Shown here: positions 11,439 to 21,563 of the stretch, in pieces
Numbering within the stretch: position 1 is the first letter of the stretch
Layout of the letters: every line of letters starts with the position of its first letter
Origin: Septoria linicola
Taxonomy: Eukaryota > Ascomycota > Dothideomycetes > Mycosphaerellales > Mycosphaerellaceae
Assembly: GCA_024114885.1 (NCBI GenBank)
Contig: CP099418.1
Span: 5,084,001 to 5,148,000 of the forward strand
Length of the DNA: 64,000 nt
Reading direction: 5' to 3'
Program-made: the position numbers and the translations under genes
The notes under the pieces: model-generated
Told to the model about the DNA's origin: nothing
Seen by the model: only the letters and a program-made list of their open reading frames with translations
The model's database searches: none

Positions 11439-12296
11439 TCACTCTGTGCCACAGCGTACCTGCAACCAGTTATGGATCAAGTCGAAGACTTTCTCGGACT
11501 CCAAATCTCGCATCAGTTCGTGATAACCACCTTCGACTGCATAGAAGTGTCTGTCTGTGGTAGAGATGCTCTCAAAGAATTGCTTTGAGACTTCAAATTT
11601 GGTGAACTTATCCGCATCGCCGTGGATCACCAATGTCGGCACTTGCCAGTTCCCAACGGCGGACCAGATCCGGGTGCCAACATCCAAGGCCGTTGCAGCA
11701 AGCAGTAGTCCAATCCCTCCATGGTAGTTGCGTTCGTCTTCCTTGAACGTTTTCACCTCTTCTTGCACTCGCGACAATCCTTCAGGAGGATTATACGTTC
11801 CCGGTACTGAGCCTTGACGTTGGAACGCTGCGCCGAGCCCAACGATCGTTCGAAGCATACCGGGAACCGGCCGTGTCAGCTCAGGACTGCTCAAGATGAC
11901 GCCTTGGACACCACTTCCATCCGCCGTTATGCTGACACTGGTCACCAGGCCGCCAAGAGAGTGGCCAAGCAAGAAGACTGGCAGATTGCATTCTGCAGCA
12001 ATATGCCGAAGTGTGACATGATCATCTACCGCTTTGCCTATGTGTACCACACTCCACGTGCCAGGAGACTCGCCGTGTCCCCAGAGATCCATGGCCCAGA
12101 TGTCGAAGCCGAGTTCATGCAGTCGTGGTCCGAGGGGAAGCTTGCCATCCATGTATCGACATGAGTATTCGCCAAAACCATGTTGCAGAATCAAGGTTCC
12201 TCGAGCATTAGGAATGGTCCATTTATGATACACGGTGCCAGAAGGTAGGCTGTCTTTGGAGTATGTTACCACGTGCTGATCTTGACGACCTGCCAT
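11439..12296 (-). CDS. Alpha/beta hydrolase, monoacylglycerol-lipase-like
   Basis: A single exon encodes 285 residues of the serine hydrolase S33/Hydrolase_4 type. Visible parts are the oxyanion region LILQHGFGEYSCRY, the nucleophile elbow GHSLGG (Ser113), the acid region HGDADKFT (Asp229) and the catalytic His in GGYHEL (His259). This order and spacing match monoacylglycerol lipase and related esterases, which cleave ester bonds in lipids or small molecules. There is no signal peptide or membrane segment, so a cytosolic or lipid-surface role is likely. It is the most downstream of five consecutive minus-strand genes, next to a glycosyltransferase. It could act on lipids, or on esters or glycoside conjugates handled by the block; the sequence does not decide. 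Confidence 0.88.
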   Translation of the reverse strand: MAGRQDQHVVTYSKDSLPSGTVYHKWTIPNARGTLILQHGFGEYSCRYMDGKLPLGPRLHELGFDIWAMDLWGHGESPGTWSVVHIGKAVDDHVTLRHIAAECNLPVFLLGHSLGGLVTSVSITADGSGVQGVILSSPELTRPVPGMLRTIVGLGAAFQRQGSVPGTYNPPEGLSRVQEEVKTFKEDERNYHGGIGLLLAATALDVGTRIWSAVGNWQVPTLVIHGDADKFTKFEVSKQFFESISTTDRHFYAVEGGYHELMRDLESEKVFDLIHNWLQVRCGTE

Positions 12297-12849
12297 GATC
12301 AGTCCTGTAACATCATGGAGATACTAATGAGGGCCGCCTCGTTCGAACGTGTGGTCTATATGGCAGCATTTCAGATGTGCTATTGAGTGTTCTAGACTGC
12401 CGGCTAAGCTACTTAAAGCTCCCAGCCTACGAGCTCCGCGAGCTATACGAGAGCGAGAGGTACCCTTACGGCCGAGACTTGCCGCTGCACATTCCTACCG
12501 CACTTCTGGATGGCGACTATTGCTTCGCATCTTGTGTCAGGTCACCCTGCTAACTCGATGATGAGCAGCATTCTCGCACCGCGAAGCGCGACATGAAGGA
12601 CGCTTGATAGACCTTTGATCTCAGTGGAACTCTCCAAGATACACCAGACGCAAGCATTCGAAACGAGGTCGAGCAACAGTGCTCTAGTCACTCTTTACAC
12701 ATCGTATATGATCTGCCCAGATGACAATTGAATTGTAAGTCGCAGGGAATGATGATGGTCACGAATCCATTCACTGTCGCACGCTTCGCTTGAGAGAGGT
12801 TCGATGGAAGAACACCCATACTGTCTAGACACCATTTCCTACCGACAAG
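12297..12849. other. Intergenic, 553 nt
   Basis: Upstream region of the hydrolase gene and 3' region of the glycosyltransferase gene, both on the minus strand. No additional gene supported. Confidence 0.4.
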
Positions 12850-14315
12850 CTAATCTCTAGAATCACTCAACCGAGCACTCTCAAGCTCAGCCCCACCGAC
12901 TGCAGGCGTTGAAATGCCACTATCGTGCTTGCGGCCATAGAACTTCTCTGTCAGCTCCTCCACAGCACCGATTACGCTGCCGACAGCATCGCACTCCGCA
13001 TAGGCCTTCTTTAATCCATCTGCTTTGGCTTTGTATCCCTCATCATCTTCCAACATCTTTTCGATGGCCTCCTTGACCATCTCCACACTCGGTGTCTGCG
13101 TCTTCAGATTGATCGCGGCACCAGTAGCTTCAGCTCTCAGGCCAGTCTCGACTTTGTCCTCTGTTGTACCAGCTAGGATCATGGGAATACCGTTCGCGAA
13201 AGCCTGTGAGATGCCGCCATAGCCACCGGATGATACGACAAAAGCAGTGTAAGGGAAGATGTCCTCGAAAGCGATCCATTGTGCCCAGCGGGTATTGGAA
13301 GGTAGAGTCAAGTCGGGCGGCAGAGAGATGTGCACAGCACATACGACAAGCCTGACCGGTAGGTTGGTACAAGCATTGATAGTGGGTAAGATGAGGTCGT
13401 TGACGTTGAGGCCGGGCAGCGAGCCTGATGTCACGATTATGAGTGGCCGGGTGTCATTCGTGTCGGCCACGAAAGAATGCCACCACTCCGGAAGAGCCTT
13501 CTTGTCATTACCGCCAATCAACGTTCCCGCAAAGCGAATGCTTTTAGGCAAGGAACTTCGTTGTGGCTCAAGAGCCGGCGGGCAGAGCTGGCAATACACG
13601 TCAGGCAGCAAAATCCAGTTGTCAACCGGGAACTCCGAGGGCAAGTCTCGAGAACAGTTGTAGCGTTCAAGCGCTGCCCTGAGGCTCCCTTGAATTCCAC
13701 TGAACATTTGAATTGCACCGGCGTTCATCTTGTCATTGATCTCCTCTCCTTGGCTCTGCAATCCGGACCCGAAAGGTGCTGTATCTTTTGATAGAAGCAT
13801 AAGCGGGAAGTGCCCAATGCCAATTACTGGGACTCGTAGTGCGAGAGGACTGCCGAGCAACAACGGCATACTACCGACAAAAGCTGTTCAGGGTCAGCAA
13901 AACTCTTAAGTTCAACACTCGAGGAAGCAGACATACACGCATCCTGTATCAATACAATGTCTTTTCCATTCGCTTGCGCACCAACCATGACCTCCTGCAC
14001 GGTTTGGAATTGGTCGTGCAGCGGGCCAATGAAGATGTGTTCGATGTCAAACAATACAGTCATGCCTTCAGGCCGACCCGGGAAGTCTTCTTGCAGGCGG
14101 TCTGGGTGATAGTCTGCCCTTCCAGTGAGCGGCACGAAGTCAACACCAGGTATGGCTTCGATCTGCTTTTGGTTGACACTGCCAGTTATGAACGTGACCG
14201 AGTATCCTCTCGCAGCCAGCTCTTTTGCCAAAGGTCGGAGTGGTCGCACATGGCCATAGAACGGCAGAGCAGCGATGATGATGTGAGTCTTTCTGGCATC
14301 CGGAAGGGTGCCCAT
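12850..14315 (-). CDS. GT1-family UDP-glycosyltransferase
   Basis: Two exons (13937-14315 and 12850-13883), split by a 53-nt intron, give about 470 residues. The N-terminal domain begins HIIIAALPFYGHVRPLRPLAKELAARG; this has the GHVRP histidine of GT-B enzymes that activates the acceptor hydroxyl. The C-terminal domain has LIIVTSGSLPG and then VVSSGGYGGISQAFANGIPM followed by AGTTEDK, the nucleotide-sugar binding loop. At the usual H/N-GG position this protein has Ser-Gly-Gly. The family transfers sugar from UDP-sugars to small lipophilic acceptors such as sterols or phenolics. No signal peptide or membrane helix is seen. The start at 14315 is the first ATG in the open frame; the frame is open further upstream but without ATG. 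Neighbouring transporter and monooxygenase genes fit a role in modifying a small molecule. Confidence 0.87.
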
Positions 14316-14936
14316 GACTGCAAGCTCGCGAGCGTAGGCGACGTATCGTGGCTGAAGGTTGTGTTTGTAGATTCTGTCGAAATCACTTCGTCTATTGATG
14401 AAGTAGGTGCAGCACAAAGAACGACTATCTCGTCAAGGACAAGCGCCTGTAATATTCAGCTGAGTGAGTTGATCCTACCGATCTAGATTCGGCGTCCAGC
14501 TTGAGCTGATGGGCGTACACGGTGGCTCCGAAAATCATGGCCAACCACAGCATGTCTATCGCAAAGCTGAGGTGTCAGACGAATAAGGCGTCCCGAACAA
14601 CAGTGTATATGTGGATGCGCTTATTCAGTTGTGGAGACGATCGGCTTCGTCTAGTGACAAAGCAGCGCGAAGGAGGATTAGAGTATTTGAAGACGCATGC
14701 CCACCTCGTATCTAGGGCATGACACTCGCTGAGTCGCTGATCAAGGTAAGCAGGGAAGTGGTGCGCTGGTATCACGCAGGCCAATTGTGCGGTATAGCGA
14801 TGTCTTGCAATCCGTCGCCAATACAAGAAAGCGTGAGATCAGGGTAAACGTCTTGAATGGTCCCAACAGACTACAATCGTGGGACCAAGAAGTACCCGAT
14901 GCAATAGTGATGGGCTGCAAGCCATTTGCAATGCAT
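14316..14936. other. Intergenic, 621 nt
   Basis: Promoter region of the glycosyltransferase and 3' region of the ACS transporter gene. No further gene supported. Confidence 0.4.
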
Positions 14937-16889
14937 CTACAAGCCATATCGAAACGTCAGGCGCTCGTCGCCCTTTCGACCTTCTTCTAACCCCAGTCGT
15001 CGAGCCAGATACAGAAGTCCTGTACTCCTCGCAATTCGCATGCGATAATCATCTGGCGCAGGCACATCGCCGAGCAAATCCTCGCGCTCTTTTTCTTCGT
15101 CACTCCAGCTTCGGAGAAGATCGTGCCGCCACTTGTTCTCTCTGACCACGAGAAATCTGAATGCTGCAAAGCCCGCGAGGGACATCAAAACACATACCAG
15201 TAGTACCGAGAACGACCTGATGTAGCCTGTATCTTTGTCCTCTGGCGTGAAGAGGACAGACATGAAGACGCCTGCCAGATTTCCCCAGCCATTGATGCCT
15301 AAGAGAATCGCTCGTTTGCCGGCTTCGGGAGTGTTGTTGGCCAGCCAAGCCACAGTGAGAGGCGATGCTATGAAAGAGCCGGACAACAATACGCACAGGG
15401 AGAAGTACCGCAGCCAGTAGTTCTCGATTGGTGCGAGTACTGTCAATGTCAGGCCGATCAGGAGTAGGAGGAGGCCCCAAATGATCGGCACCAATCGTAG
15501 CTGTGCTCGGTCTGACCAGGCGACGAAGATGAAGAGCACTATCGCGCCGAAGGCGAAGGGCGGCGCAGACAGCAGGTTGGAAGCTGCCGGTGATAGGTTT
15601 AGTGAAGGCGACAGTTCCTTGACCAGAATAGGCAGCAGTACGCCGAACGCGGTTGCTGGGATCGCGCTCAGCACATTGCAGATCAACAAATGCCATATCT
15701 TGTAGTTGAAAAAGGCCGACACAATATCGTGTCTGCTGAGCCCGCTATCTCGGGTCACTGATATTGCCGAGATGGTAGACTTCCGTCTGCCACGATGAGG
15801 TGAGCGCATGGGGTCTTCCTCGTCAAGCAGGCGCTCATGCGCCTCATCGGTTGCGTTATCCTGCTCGATCCCTAAGACACGTGCGTTCGCATCATAGTCG
15901 TGCCGTAGCACACTATTGTTCATGTCATCATCGCTTCGTTCAGTCTTGAGGTCGTGCGGATATGTGTCTGAACGCATGCGCGACTCAGCCCAAGCTCTTT
16001 CTTCTGCATTCAGGAACCACGCGCTGTCCGCAGATCGTGGTAACCATAAGAACCCGATCAAGGCCACCGTCATGGTCAGACATCCTTCGACCAGGAAGAG
16101 GACTTCCCAGCTTTTCCAGCCTGCGCTTCCTGATGCGCTCTGGACCGACGGAGGCACGTCTGGAGCGTTTGGGCCATCCTCATGACCAGGAAACTGAGAA
16201 AACACAGCCCAGCTCAGAACTCCTCCGACAACGCCTGCTACTGCAGTCATGCCGTAGAAGAAGCCCAATCGTGTCGCGAACTCGAACTTCGTATAGAACA
16301 AGCTCATATAACTCACAGTGGTAGGATAGAATCCAGCTTCCAGAATCGCAATCATGATCCTCAGCAGGATAAGATGCCACCTCTTGCGTACGAATATGTG
16401 TAAGATCGTGCTGAGTCCCCATAAAGACATGCATGCGGGCACAAATCTGCGCATGCCAAAGCGCCGTCCACAAGCTGCACCTAAAGGCTGAAGCAGGACG
16501 AATACGAAGAAGAAGATGCCCATAGAGGTATGCACATCTTGCCGCGACAGCCCTGTGTCGTATGTAAAGCCTGCCGTCTCGGCATTTCCGATGTTGCTCT
16601 TGTCCAGACTGTTCAACAAGAACAGGAGAGCCAGGAATGGGAGCAGTATGGTATCAAGCTTGCGTACAGTCCGACGTGTGAGCTCGTTACTCTTCTCGCC
16701 ACCGCTGCCAGTTCCCTTGCCAGAATCGCTTCTGGTTAACGGCTGCCTCTCATGTCGCTCATGCTCTCGATCTACGCGAGCCATATCGCCTAAAGAATTC
16801 CTTCGTGTTATTGTTTCCTCCGCATGCTCTTCCAGCGATTCGCGGTCCAGTTTCTGCAACTCAACATGTTCGTCAGAATCGTCGCGCAT
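14937..16889 (-). CDS. MFS transporter, anion:cation symporter (Dal5/allantoate permease-like) family
   Basis: A single exon of about 650 residues. The hydrophilic N terminus is followed by RKLDTILLPFLALLFLLNSLDKSNIGNA, the characteristic first helix and DKSNIGNA signature of the fungal ACS family. These proton symporters take up organic anions such as allantoate, nicotinate, pantothenate or ureidosuccinate. Further helices include GIFFFVFVLLQPLGAACGRR and RIMIAILEAGFYPTTVSY. A long charged central loop (ERSDDDMNN, HRGRRKSTIS) separates the two six-helix halves and is longer than usual, with possible phosphorylation sites. The start at 16889 is the first ATG in the frame. The substrate cannot be named. 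It sits between a glycosyltransferase and a sugar transporter, all on the same strand. Confidence 0.88.
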   Translation of the reverse strand: MRDDSDEHVELQKLDRESLEEHAEETITRRNSLGDMARVDREHERHERQPLTRSDSGKGTGSGGEKSNELTRRTVRKLDTILLPFLALLFLLNSLDKSNIGNAETAGFTYDTGLSRQDVHTSMGIFFFVFVLLQPLGAACGRRFGMRRFVPACMSLWGLSTILHIFVRKRWHLILLRIMIAILEAGFYPTTVSYMSLFYTKFEFATRLGFFYGMTAVAGVVGGVLSWAVFSQFPGHEDGPNAPDVPPSVQSASGSAGWKSWEVLFLVEGCLTMTVALIGFLWLPRSADSAWFLNAEERAWAESRMRSDTYPHDLKTERSDDDMNNSVLRHDYDANARVLGIEQDNATDEAHERLLDEEDPMRSPHRGRRKSTISAISVTRDSGLSRHDIVSAFFNYKIWHLLICNVLSAIPATAFGVLLPILVKELSPSLNLSPAASNLLSAPPFAFGAIVLFIFVAWSDRAQLRLVPIIWGLLLLLIGLTLTVLAPIENYWLRYFSLCVLLSGSFIASPLTVAWLANNTPEAGKRAILLGINGWGNLAGVFMSVLFTPEDKDTGYIRSFSVLLVCVLMSLAGFAAFRFLVVRENKWRHDLLRSWSDEEKEREDLLGDVPAPDDYRMRIARSTGLLYLARRLGLEEGRKGDERLTFRYGL

Positions 16890-17283
16890 GCTCTCCAAAC
16901 ACCACCTGGTCACACATGCGGTCGTATGCCACGGTGCACACCGCACAGTCGAGCATTTCTGTCAGCGTCAACGTGGTTGTCTGTTCCAACATCCTTGATC
17001 CTCCAAGGATTACAAAGAGGTCAGCTGGCAGATGCCGAGATCGGTGTTAATGCCAAGACAATCTGGTCCTCACTTCGCGGGCGGCTTCACTCACAACGAC
17101 CGCAGACACGACGAAGAACTGAGGTTAATATCTGGGTGTTGCAAAGCTGACACTAGAGCCCAGCTGTCGCACTGATCTCACTGTAGGAGACATCCACTAA
17201 GTAGGAAGGCTACATCTTCGACACGACCATTTCACAAGCACATCTATTCCAGCTGTCTATGGTCTTGCTCTCATCCTCAAAGA
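16890..17283. other. Intergenic, 394 nt
   Basis: Promoter side of the ACS transporter and 3' end of the sugar transporter gene. Nothing else recognised. Confidence 0.4.
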
Positions 17284-18947
17284 CTAGGCTGCCCTCTCCT
17301 CATGCACAATCTCTCCACCCCTCTTCTCACTAGCAACACTCTTGCTTCTCTCCACAATCTCGAATTCATCCGCGACAAGTGCATCTGGACCATCGAATAC
17401 CACAGCCATTTGCTCCAGACTGTGACCGCTAGTCTCGGGATAGAAGAAGTAGGCTGTGAGTCCGTAGACGATGATGATGGCCACAAACACGATATAGTAC
17501 CTCCAACCTATGGCTTCCAACGCGATAGGGTTGATGAAAGTGTTGAACACGATTGCTACCACGACTGAAAGACCCATGACAGACAGCCCGCGTCCTCGCA
17601 GGTTGTATGGCCATATCTCGCATGGGTAGGCGAATAAGAGGGGTGTGCTGGATGCACTGTCAGCTCACAATTGTGTATCAGAGTGGGAGCAGACTTACAG
17701 TGCGATATCATATCCTGCAAAGAACACGAACAAGAAAGGGATCACCGCCAGACCAATTCCTGCATTGCCAGTCTCCGCAAACGAGCCGGAGAGTGCAGTA
17801 GTAATGATAAATCCGATCAACATAGTGCTTGCAGAGGCCAGGAACAAGAAACGTCTGCCAAGCTTGTCGACCATGAGTGCGGCTCCAACGGCAAAGAACA
17901 GGTTCCACACTTGCAGGCATCCCGAGATGAGAGTCTGGTCTCTTGTGCTCGTGACACCAACCCCATCGAGGACCATGGGCAGATAGTAGCTGACGACTCC
18001 GTTTCCAGCCCATTGAGAGAAGAAGCCGACAGAGATGGTGATGAAGAGCCTGTGTCGGTTGCCTTTGGTCCTGGTCATCTCCATGTAGCTGGCGGATCTG
18101 ACAGCTTCTTGCTCGAGACGTAGGGCGGTGGTGATCTCTAGCATTTCATAGTCGATTAATGCTTCGCTCTCGTGACCACCATGGGCGCGGTATAGGTTGG
18201 CTCTAGCTTCTTCGATCCGATCCTTGGACACAAGCCACCTGGGACTTTCAGGTGTCATTATGAAACCCGGCATCGTAACAATCGGGATCAGAATCTGGAG
18301 AGTAGTTGGGATCCGCCATGACCAATTGCCCTCGTAGTTCCGCGTGCCAAATGTCACGAAGGCGCCAATAGTTCCTCCGACATACCAGCCGCAATTGTAC
18401 AGAGCGCTGGCGATACCTCTATGGGTCGGATACGCGATTTCGTTGATCAGCAGCGCCACTGGCCCGGAGAACCACGCGCTAGCACAACCAATGAAGAATC
18501 GTTGCAGAACGAAGTAGTAGTCATGTTCTCCAGCTGTCAGAGCCACTCCAAGCGCCATGAACATGTACCCAAGGTATACGCCAGGCTTTCTTCCATATTT
18601 GTTGGCGACCCACGCAGAGATTGGGTAGTTGATGCCATTTCCCACCCAGTATATCGCTGACATGAAGCCTAGCCAAGCCCCTGTTGGGTAGTCCATGAAG
18701 ATTTGCCATTGGTCGAGCGCTTGGAGGCCATTCATTAGGGATCCATCGTAGCCGTTTGCAGACGCTTGAGCTCTTGATTAGCAGGAGCATCGACGAGTTT
18801 GACTATTGGCTTACAGAACAAGACCAAGCTCAAGATGCACAGGTTAAGCTTTACCAAATGCCATTTGCGATACCATGGCTTGTCGTCTGCCGGTAACACG
18901 GCCAGCAACTCGTCGCCAATCGCGTTTGAGCGTGCTTTCTGGCCCAT
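17284..18947 (-). CDS. MFS sugar transporter (SP family)
   Basis: Three exons (18815-18947, 17699-18764, 17284-17656) encode about 523 residues. Introns are only 50 and 42 nt. The frame shows SANGYDGSLMNGL in helix 1, NKYGRKPG in the loop 2-3, PESPRWLVSKDR after helix 6, DKLGRR in the second half and PETSGHSLEQ at the end of helix 12. These are the diagnostic motifs of fungal hexose/disaccharide proton symporters of the plasma membrane, especially the lactose-permease-like branch. The N-terminal WYRKWHLVKLNLCI also fits that branch. The start at 18947 is the first ATG in frame. Substrate specificity is not readable. Beside a glycosyltransferase and a hydrolase it may import a sugar or glycoside. 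Confidence 0.9.
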
Positions 18948-19823
18948 GGTTCTGGTCGTGGATCTTGCAGATCGAGTTGGGGCTGTCGGGGTAGACAAGG
19001 GAGTTGATTGAAGAGCAATGTGTGTAGTTGGGGTCGGTATGATCAAGCAGGTGGCACAACCGTCAAACCTAGGAGTTGGCTACACACATGCGAGGGAACA
19101 GGAGAATATAGAGCGGCTGTTCGGACCGTGCTCCCTGAGATATGGTTGTCTGTGCCTGTCGATGGCGGATGCCATGGCGAGACCATTGGAGGCCAAGACG
19201 CCAGTCTGTGCCTCCATACGTTTCCTGCAATGAGTCGTGGAGTCTGCCGGACCTTGTACAAAAAGCGGCGGCCGCGATTCGGCCGCCGGCGTCAATACGA
19301 ACTTGAAGTGATGCCTAACTGTTGGACATATGTCTGAGCGCGATACCCGAGCTGTATCACTGGAGCGATACTGCCCTTCGTCCTGCCAGGCGGGCCTCGC
19401 TGTGATGTGACTATTGCAGTGGTCGTCAAAGCAGTTTCGACCGCGCCTCGCAACGAGGATCTTCAGTATCCCCTGTTCACACGCTATTGCCATGCTTTGT
19501 ATGGAGTTTCGCGGGGTGGGTAAATCGTGGGCCGTTGTCGGCCTCCTCCATACGCGATGGTACGATCGTGGAGGTCTCATGGGACTGTGTGGAGAGTGCT
19601 GGTGACGAAGGCGTGAGACACAGGTGCCTCATGCTGTCAAGTATGCGGATAGCAAGTTCTCGGCGGCTTCAAGAGGCGGTAGTTGTGGCGGCACATGAGC
19701 ATGATGCAACTCAAAGTAAATGGGCAGGCCAAGAACTCGGGGCGAAACCGACACCAACCAACAGCAATGGCCAACGACGAGGAGTGGTGGTCAATGATCA
19801 CTATTCTGTCGCACGTCTCGCCT
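18948..19823. other. Intergenic, 876 nt
   Basis: Promoter region of the sugar transporter and 3' region of the monooxygenase gene. A GC-rich inverted motif (GCGGCCGCGATTCGGCCGC, about 19267-19285) is present, but I see no gene. Confidence 0.4.
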
Positions 19824-21170
19824 TTAGTAGAAGTGCTTCACGATACCACTTGGCAGTCTTCTGCCATCACCACCATGTTGTTCGTACCACTCAATCGCTT
19901 TCTCCGCCTCTCGATCCACGTCGTACGGGTACCAAAACTGTTGATGATGCCTGTCCCAAGGCCTACCATTCATCGGCATGAGTGGGCCATCATAGTGCTC
20001 TCTGATTGTGTCTTTGTACTTGGCTCCGTCGAACACGGCTCTGATTTGGTAGAACATGACATTGGAATAGAGCTGAGTGGTGTTATCGCGGGGAATTCGT
20101 AAATCGCTGTACAGCTGGCAACGCTCTGGTATGTCGATTGACGTGGAAGAAATATTTCGAAAGATGGTCGTAAGTGAAGCGGCGTCCTCAATACCAGAAC
20201 AGCCGCTTTGAGCGTGAGTGGGCTGGAAGGGATGAGCTGCATCTCCGATAAGAATGGCTCGACCATTGTTGTAGTGCGAGATGGTGTCACGGAACCTGAT
20301 GGGAAAACATTTGAAACTATCGTCGTCTGGAGCAGCTTCGATCATTGCCCGCCACAAGGGGTGCACATTCTGCAAGACGCTAAGGACTTCTTACTTGGTA
20401 GCAGGAGACGACCAACTCTCATCATCCTCGTGACCGGGGCGAGTGGTGTGAAAGACTGCAACGTTCATAATCTCATCATTGGCACAAGGGTAAGTCATGA
20501 TCATGATGCCTTCGTGTTGACAGGTGTAGAAGCCACTGACTTCGCCTTCGAAGTGCTGCCAGATCAAGGGATTCTTCTTGAGATGGCGCATTGGTACGAG
20601 ACCACGAAAGACCGACTTTCCAAGCTTCTGAGGCTTGATATCGAGTCCAGTGACTGTCTTGGCCAGAGAGCTGCGAAGCCCATCTGCAACCACTACAAGA
20701 TCATGCTTCGCTTCAGAACCGTCTCTGGACTTGAGACAGCCTTCATCACAGACAAGATCAGTGACCTCTTTCCCGAGCTGGACCTGTACTCCCACTTCTT
20801 CCGCCAATTCCCTCAGTCCTCGGTGCAGGTCAACGCGATTGAACGCGTTGAAGTTGTGTCCGTATTCGTCTCTCACGTTTGTGAATCCCAGCTGGAAATC
20901 CACATCGAGACTCTGAGCGTCGACAACGCGGACTTGCAACTTATCTGTCTCTCCATAAGCCTTGGCATCGAAGCCCCATCGATCCAGGATTCGATTCGCG
21001 TTGGGAGTCGGTGTTATTGCTGCTCCGATCTCATTCTTGAACAGAGATCGCTCGTAAATGACTACATTGCTGTAGTGACCAGCGCGCTTCAATGCAATGC
21101 CAGCAGCCAGGCCGGCGATGCCTGCTCCCACGACTGCCACATCGAGTGATGATGGCGAGGCGTATGCCAT
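19824..21170 (-). pseudogene. FAD-dependent monooxygenase (salicylate-hydroxylase-like) with an in-frame stop
   Basis: The frame from 21170 encodes VAVVGAGIAGLAAGIALKRAG, the Rossmann FAD-binding GxGxxG, then LVVVADGLRSS (DG motif). After 259 codons it meets TAA at 20391-20393. The same frame stays open for 188 further codons and includes ILIGDAAHPFQPTHAQSG, the GD motif that binds the FAD ribityl chain. The join reads SSPATK-stop-EVLSVLQNVHP, which in the family is continuous (a residue such as Glu follows Lys). The only GT-AG pairs here would make introns of 15 or 25 nt, too short for fungi. So this is a nonsense mutation, a read-through stop or a sequence error. An intact enzyme would hydroxylate an aromatic substrate using NAD(P)H and O2. 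It borders the transporter/glycosyltransferase block. Confidence 0.75.
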
Positions 21171-21563
21171 CGTGTAGAGTTTGTGATGATAGTCGAAAAG
21201 TGAGTCTGAAGGAAAGCTACCCTTGAGAAGTTCCGCGCCGCAGACATGATCGATGTCACACCAAGTGGGGAAGATCTTGAACTATTGATTATGAGCTGAC
21301 GTGCATCGCGGTTCTCCGATCATGGCGGAGGAGCTGCGAGACTCATGTCATACGACAGCTTGCGTGCATCTCCACAGATTAGATTATTGCTGACACATCA
21401 GTTCAGCCGCACAGGAAGTAGCATTTCATACCACTCGCTTGACGTTGAGTCACCCGGCCGTGATGGCAAGAGTAGTTTCATCAATGCTATGAGAGCATGT
21501 CCCCAGTATAAGAGGCGTTCAGGCCTCGCCCAAAGGTACTTGTACCCAAAGATTGGCCTCCGG
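21171..21563. other. Intergenic, 393 nt
   Basis: Promoter of the monooxygenase gene and 3' region of the NatD-like gene. No other gene seen. Confidence 0.4.

Noticed and set aside
19267..19285. GC-rich inverted motif as a terminator or regulatory hairpin
   Set aside because: Short, contains a NotI-like palindrome and sits in ordinary intergenic DNA; nothing ties it to a function.
20368..20395. A 15- or 25-nt intron removing the stop in the monooxygenase
   Set aside because: Far below the shortest intron in this window (42 nt); the 25-nt version also breaks the frame.
20208..21149. Plus-strand open frame of 313 codons
   Set aside because: Antisense to the FAD monooxygenase; no recognisable domain.
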